From: Hanstruepera neustonica
GTDB taxonomy: Bacteria; Bacteroidota; Bacteroidia; Flavobacteriales; Flavobacteriaceae
DNA length: 64,000 bases
Reading direction: 5' to 3'
NCBI RefSeq assembly: GCF_002895005.1
Contig: NZ_POWF01000002.1
Coordinates: forward strand, 62,001 to 126,000
Shown: positions 61,978 through 64,000 of the stretch, in pieces
Numbering within the stretch: the stretch's first letter is position 1
How the letters are laid out: each line of letters starts with the position of its first letter
The notes under the pieces: model-generated
Databases searched by the model: none
Told to the model about the DNA's origin: nothing
Seen by the model: only the letters and a program-made list of their open reading frames with translations
Made by a program: the position numbers and the translations under genes

Positions 61978-62692
61978 ATTCTTCCGAAAAATACGCTACA
62001 ATCTTATGAGCGAAAATAAAACTGGCAAATACCTCAAATATGCCTTGGGCGAAATTATCCTCGTGGTCATCGGTATTCTCATTGCCTTACAGATTAATAA
62101 CTGGAATGAAAATCAAAAGCTAAAAAAAGAAGAAATAAAACTCCTACATGCTTTAGAAAAAGAAATTGAGTCCAACTTATCATCATTAGATACAACAATA
62201 AAAGACAACGATGACATTCTGAAAATATCTTCTAGACTATTAAATGAAAGTCTTTTAAATCCAAAATATAATTCAAATCCTGCCGAGATAATTCAGTCGT
62301 TGGGTTATAACACAAATAAATACGAAACTTCGATAATTAATGAAATTTTTGGAACAAATTCTAGAGCACTTATTTCAAATGATGAAACCATCGCGCGATT
62401 GAGAACCTTAAAACAAGCCTATGATCGATCTGACGATACGCAATTATATGTTGATGAATTTTGGAATAACAAAGTAATGGAGTATTTCACAAAATCTGGT
62501 TTGGGAATTTATATTGGAACTGTCAAAATTGATAAAAATTACAAAACAGATTTCCCTCTAAACAATGAATTTTATTCATTATTGGGTATCATGAATGGCT
62601 GTCAGTTTTCATTAAACTTAAGTCGAAAAGATTTGAAGGAAGAATTATCCAACACGTTAACCTTCCTAAAAAAGAATTTGAATTCACTATGA
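61970..62692 (+). CDS. DUF6090-type membrane protein, array copy 4
   Basis: A 240-aa paralog: IKFFRKIRYNLMSENKTGKY, membrane helix with LGEIILVVIGILIALQINNW, then NENQKLKKEEIKLLHALEKE, a likely coiled coil. The core motif is degenerate here (GTNSRALISNDETIARLRTL), the least conserved of the six. It overlaps copy 3 by 8 bases and copy 5 by 4 bases, so translation is probably coupled. Confidence 0.8.
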   Translation: MIKFFRKIRYNLMSENKTGKYLKYALGEIILVVIGILIALQINNWNENQKLKKEEIKLLHALEKEIESNLSSLDTTIKDNDDILKISSRLLNESLLNPKYNSNPAEIIQSLGYNTNKYETSIINEIFGTNSRALISNDETIARLRTLKQAYDRSDDTQLYVDEFWNNKVMEYFTKSGLGIYIGTVKIDKNYKTDFPLNNEFYSLLGIMNGCQFSLNLSRKDLKEELSNTLTFLKKNLNSL

Positions 62693-63417
62693 TTAAACTT
62701 TTTAGAAATATTAGAAAGTCTCTTCTTTCTGAAGGCAAAACCAGTAAGTACTTTAAATATGCTATCGGTGAGATTATTCTTGTAGTGATTGGAATATTGA
62801 TTGCCCTTCAAATCAACAATTGGAATGAGCAGAGAAAAGAAAAAATAAGAGCTTCCAATTATATGGAAAGAATTGAAGAAGACTTAAATAGATCCATTTC
62901 AAGAAGTGAAAATCTTCTGAAGCTGAATAAAAAAATTTTAAAATCCGTAACTGACACTCAAAAACTGTTGGAGCGAGGGACTGCTCTTAATGATGAAGAG
63001 AAAAAAACAGTAGACTATGCCTTCTTATGGTTTCCCAGAACGACCTACCAAATGCCAAGTATGCTTACCTATGAAGAAATGAAAGAAAGTGGCGATTTAC
63101 ATCTTATAGAGAATATTGAATTAAGAAATGAATTAGCAGAGTTTTACAGTTATCTTCAGCAAGTTGAATCAGTTTATGAGAAATTAAGTCAAGACATTGA
63201 AAGCCAATTCAGTGTTTATAATTATCAAATTAGAGCTTATACTAATCCAGAAACTTTAAATATCACTTTTAAATATGACTTTAACCAACTTTGTCAAGAT
63301 ACTCTTTTTATCAACACTTTTTCTAGAATGGGCATACACTGGCGAGGTTTTGTCTATTTTATGGAGCGTATAAATTCAGATGCAAAAAAGGTAAAATCAA
63401 AAATTGATTCTATATGA
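62689..63417 (+). CDS. DUF6090-type membrane protein, array copy 5
   Basis: A 242-aa paralog: IKLFRNIRKSLLSEGKTSKY, then FKYAIGEIILVVIGILIALQ and INNWNEQRKEKIRASNYMER. The core motif is ESGDLHLIENIELRNELAEF. A glutamate- and lysine-rich helical region precedes it. It overlaps copies 4 and 6 by 4 bases each (ATGA). Confidence 0.8.
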   Translation: MIKLFRNIRKSLLSEGKTSKYFKYAIGEIILVVIGILIALQINNWNEQRKEKIRASNYMERIEEDLNRSISRSENLLKLNKKILKSVTDTQKLLERGTALNDEEKKTVDYAFLWFPRTTYQMPSMLTYEEMKESGDLHLIENIELRNELAEFYSYLQQVESVYEKLSQDIESQFSVYNYQIRAYTNPETLNITFKYDFNQLCQDTLFINTFSRMGIHWRGFVYFMERINSDAKKVKSKIDSI

Positions 63418-64000
63418 TAAAATTCTTTCGAAAAATACGCTACAATCTTATGAATGAAAATAAAACAGGCAAGTACTTCAAGTATGCCATTGGAGAAATT
63501 ATTCTTGTGGTTATAGGTATTCTCATTGCTTTACAGATTAACACCTGGAATCAAGAACATAACAACAGAAAGTTTGAAAAAGAAATGATGGCCAGTATCC
63601 ATTCCGAATTCAAAAACAACCTGACAAAAATTAAAACCAGCATTGTTCAATATGACAAAACCGAGCAAGCCATTCGGTTTTTAATGTCTAAAATAAAAGC
63701 GTCTTCAGAAGAGTTAAAAACTGAAAATATAGACAGTCTCCTTGCTGCAGCAGTTGATGTCTATGAATACCATCCTACACAAAATATCTTGACCGAAATA
63801 TTATCGACAGGGAATTTAAATTTAATCAAGAATGATTCCTTAAAATACCAATTACTCCATTGGTCTGGTGAATTCAATGAATTAAATGAAGCCTGGGAAA
63901 CCCTAGACGACTTTAACCAACATATGGTTATTCCTTACTTAACTACAAAAGCTTCAATGAAAAATATTGACAAATATTCCTTAATGGCTTGGGAGGAAAA
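63414..64000 (+). CDS. DUF6090-type membrane protein, array copy 6 (cut by window end)
   Basis: A partial gene, 195 codons to the window edge with no stop. Start IKFFRKIRYNLMNENKTGKY, membrane helix AIGEIILVVIGILIALQINT with NTWN in place of NNWN. The core motif is STGNLNLIKNDSLKYQLLHW. The N-terminal DNA resembles that of copy 4. The array may continue beyond the window. Confidence 0.8.
   Translation, partial: MIKFFRKIRYNLMNENKTGKYFKYAIGEIILVVIGILIALQINTWNQEHNNRKFEKEMMASIHSEFKNNLTKIKTSIVQYDKTEQAIRFLMSKIKASSEELKTENIDSLLAAAVDVYEYHPTQNILTEILSTGNLNLIKNDSLKYQLLHWSGEFNELNEAWETLDDFNQHMVIPYLTTKASMKNIDKYSLMAWEE

Noticed and set aside
59734-64000. DUF6090 array as a CRISPR, integron or phase-variable cassette set
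   Set aside because: Units are whole coding genes of about 720-770 bases, with no short regular repeats, attC-like sites, invertase gene or inverted promoter nearby.

Overview
This window looks like a chromosomal segment of an AT-rich marine Flavobacteriaceae bacterium (Bacteroidota). The reasons are: start regions with little Shine-Dalgarno signal, promoter -7 elements of the TAnnTTTG type, a long RpoC (1433 aa) and RpoB (1270 aa), family-typical neighbours (DUF3467 after rpoC, DUF2851, PspC, DUF6090, a FtsE-type ATPase) and short dispersed hairpin repeats common in this family. The genus is not determined from the sequence. There is no rRNA operon, prophage, insertion sequence or CRISPR array. 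Coding density is very high: no gap between genes exceeds about 240 bases, and several gene ends overlap.

Layout. 1-2343: prfC, a small 4Fe-4S protein and a DUF3467 protein. 2394-15503 (minus strand): the information-processing block, in transcription order tRNA-Thr(TGT), tRNA-Tyr, tRNA-Gly, tRNA-Thr(GGT), tuf, tRNA-Trp, secE, nusG, rplK, rplA, rplJ, rplL, rpoB, rpoC, with structured spacers. 15604-17142: hpf, xerC and rpsU; rpsU has a strong Shine-Dalgarno. 17226-25043 (minus): an outer-surface protein, acyl-CoA dehydrogenase, helix-hairpin-helix protein, Na+/alanine symporter, K+ channel, PspC protein and DUF2851. 25134-34120: a mixed metabolic and envelope region (CIA30 protein, cystathionine beta-synthase-like enzyme, FtsX-type permease head-to-head with a NamZ-type muramidase lipoprotein, sterol desaturase-like protein, YkgJ protein, methyltransferase, amidohydrolase) with small repeats in the spacers. 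34321-39124: a TPR protein plus an outer-membrane beta-barrel.

39318-55159: a surface-glycan region. It holds four GT2 enzymes, one GT4 enzyme, two paralogous polytopic GT-C-like proteins, a Wzx-type flippase, an FdtA-type ketoisomerase, a DegT-type sugar aminotransferase, a FemAB/GNAT-like protein, a 2OG-Fe(II) oxygenase, a secreted beta-helix protein and an FtsE-like ATPase. The isomerase plus aminotransferase suggest a dTDP-3-amino-3,6-dideoxyhexose; the dTDP-glucose genes are not in the window. 55232-59625: YgjV-like protein, typA, kdsA, a GNAT protein and DUF1801.

59734-64000 (running off the end): at least six tandem, mostly overlapping DUF6090-type genes. Each has an almost constant N-terminus with one membrane helix and a variable extracytoplasmic part. 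Two neighbours share 103 identical bases. This array is the strongest candidate for an undescribed system here; its function is unknown.
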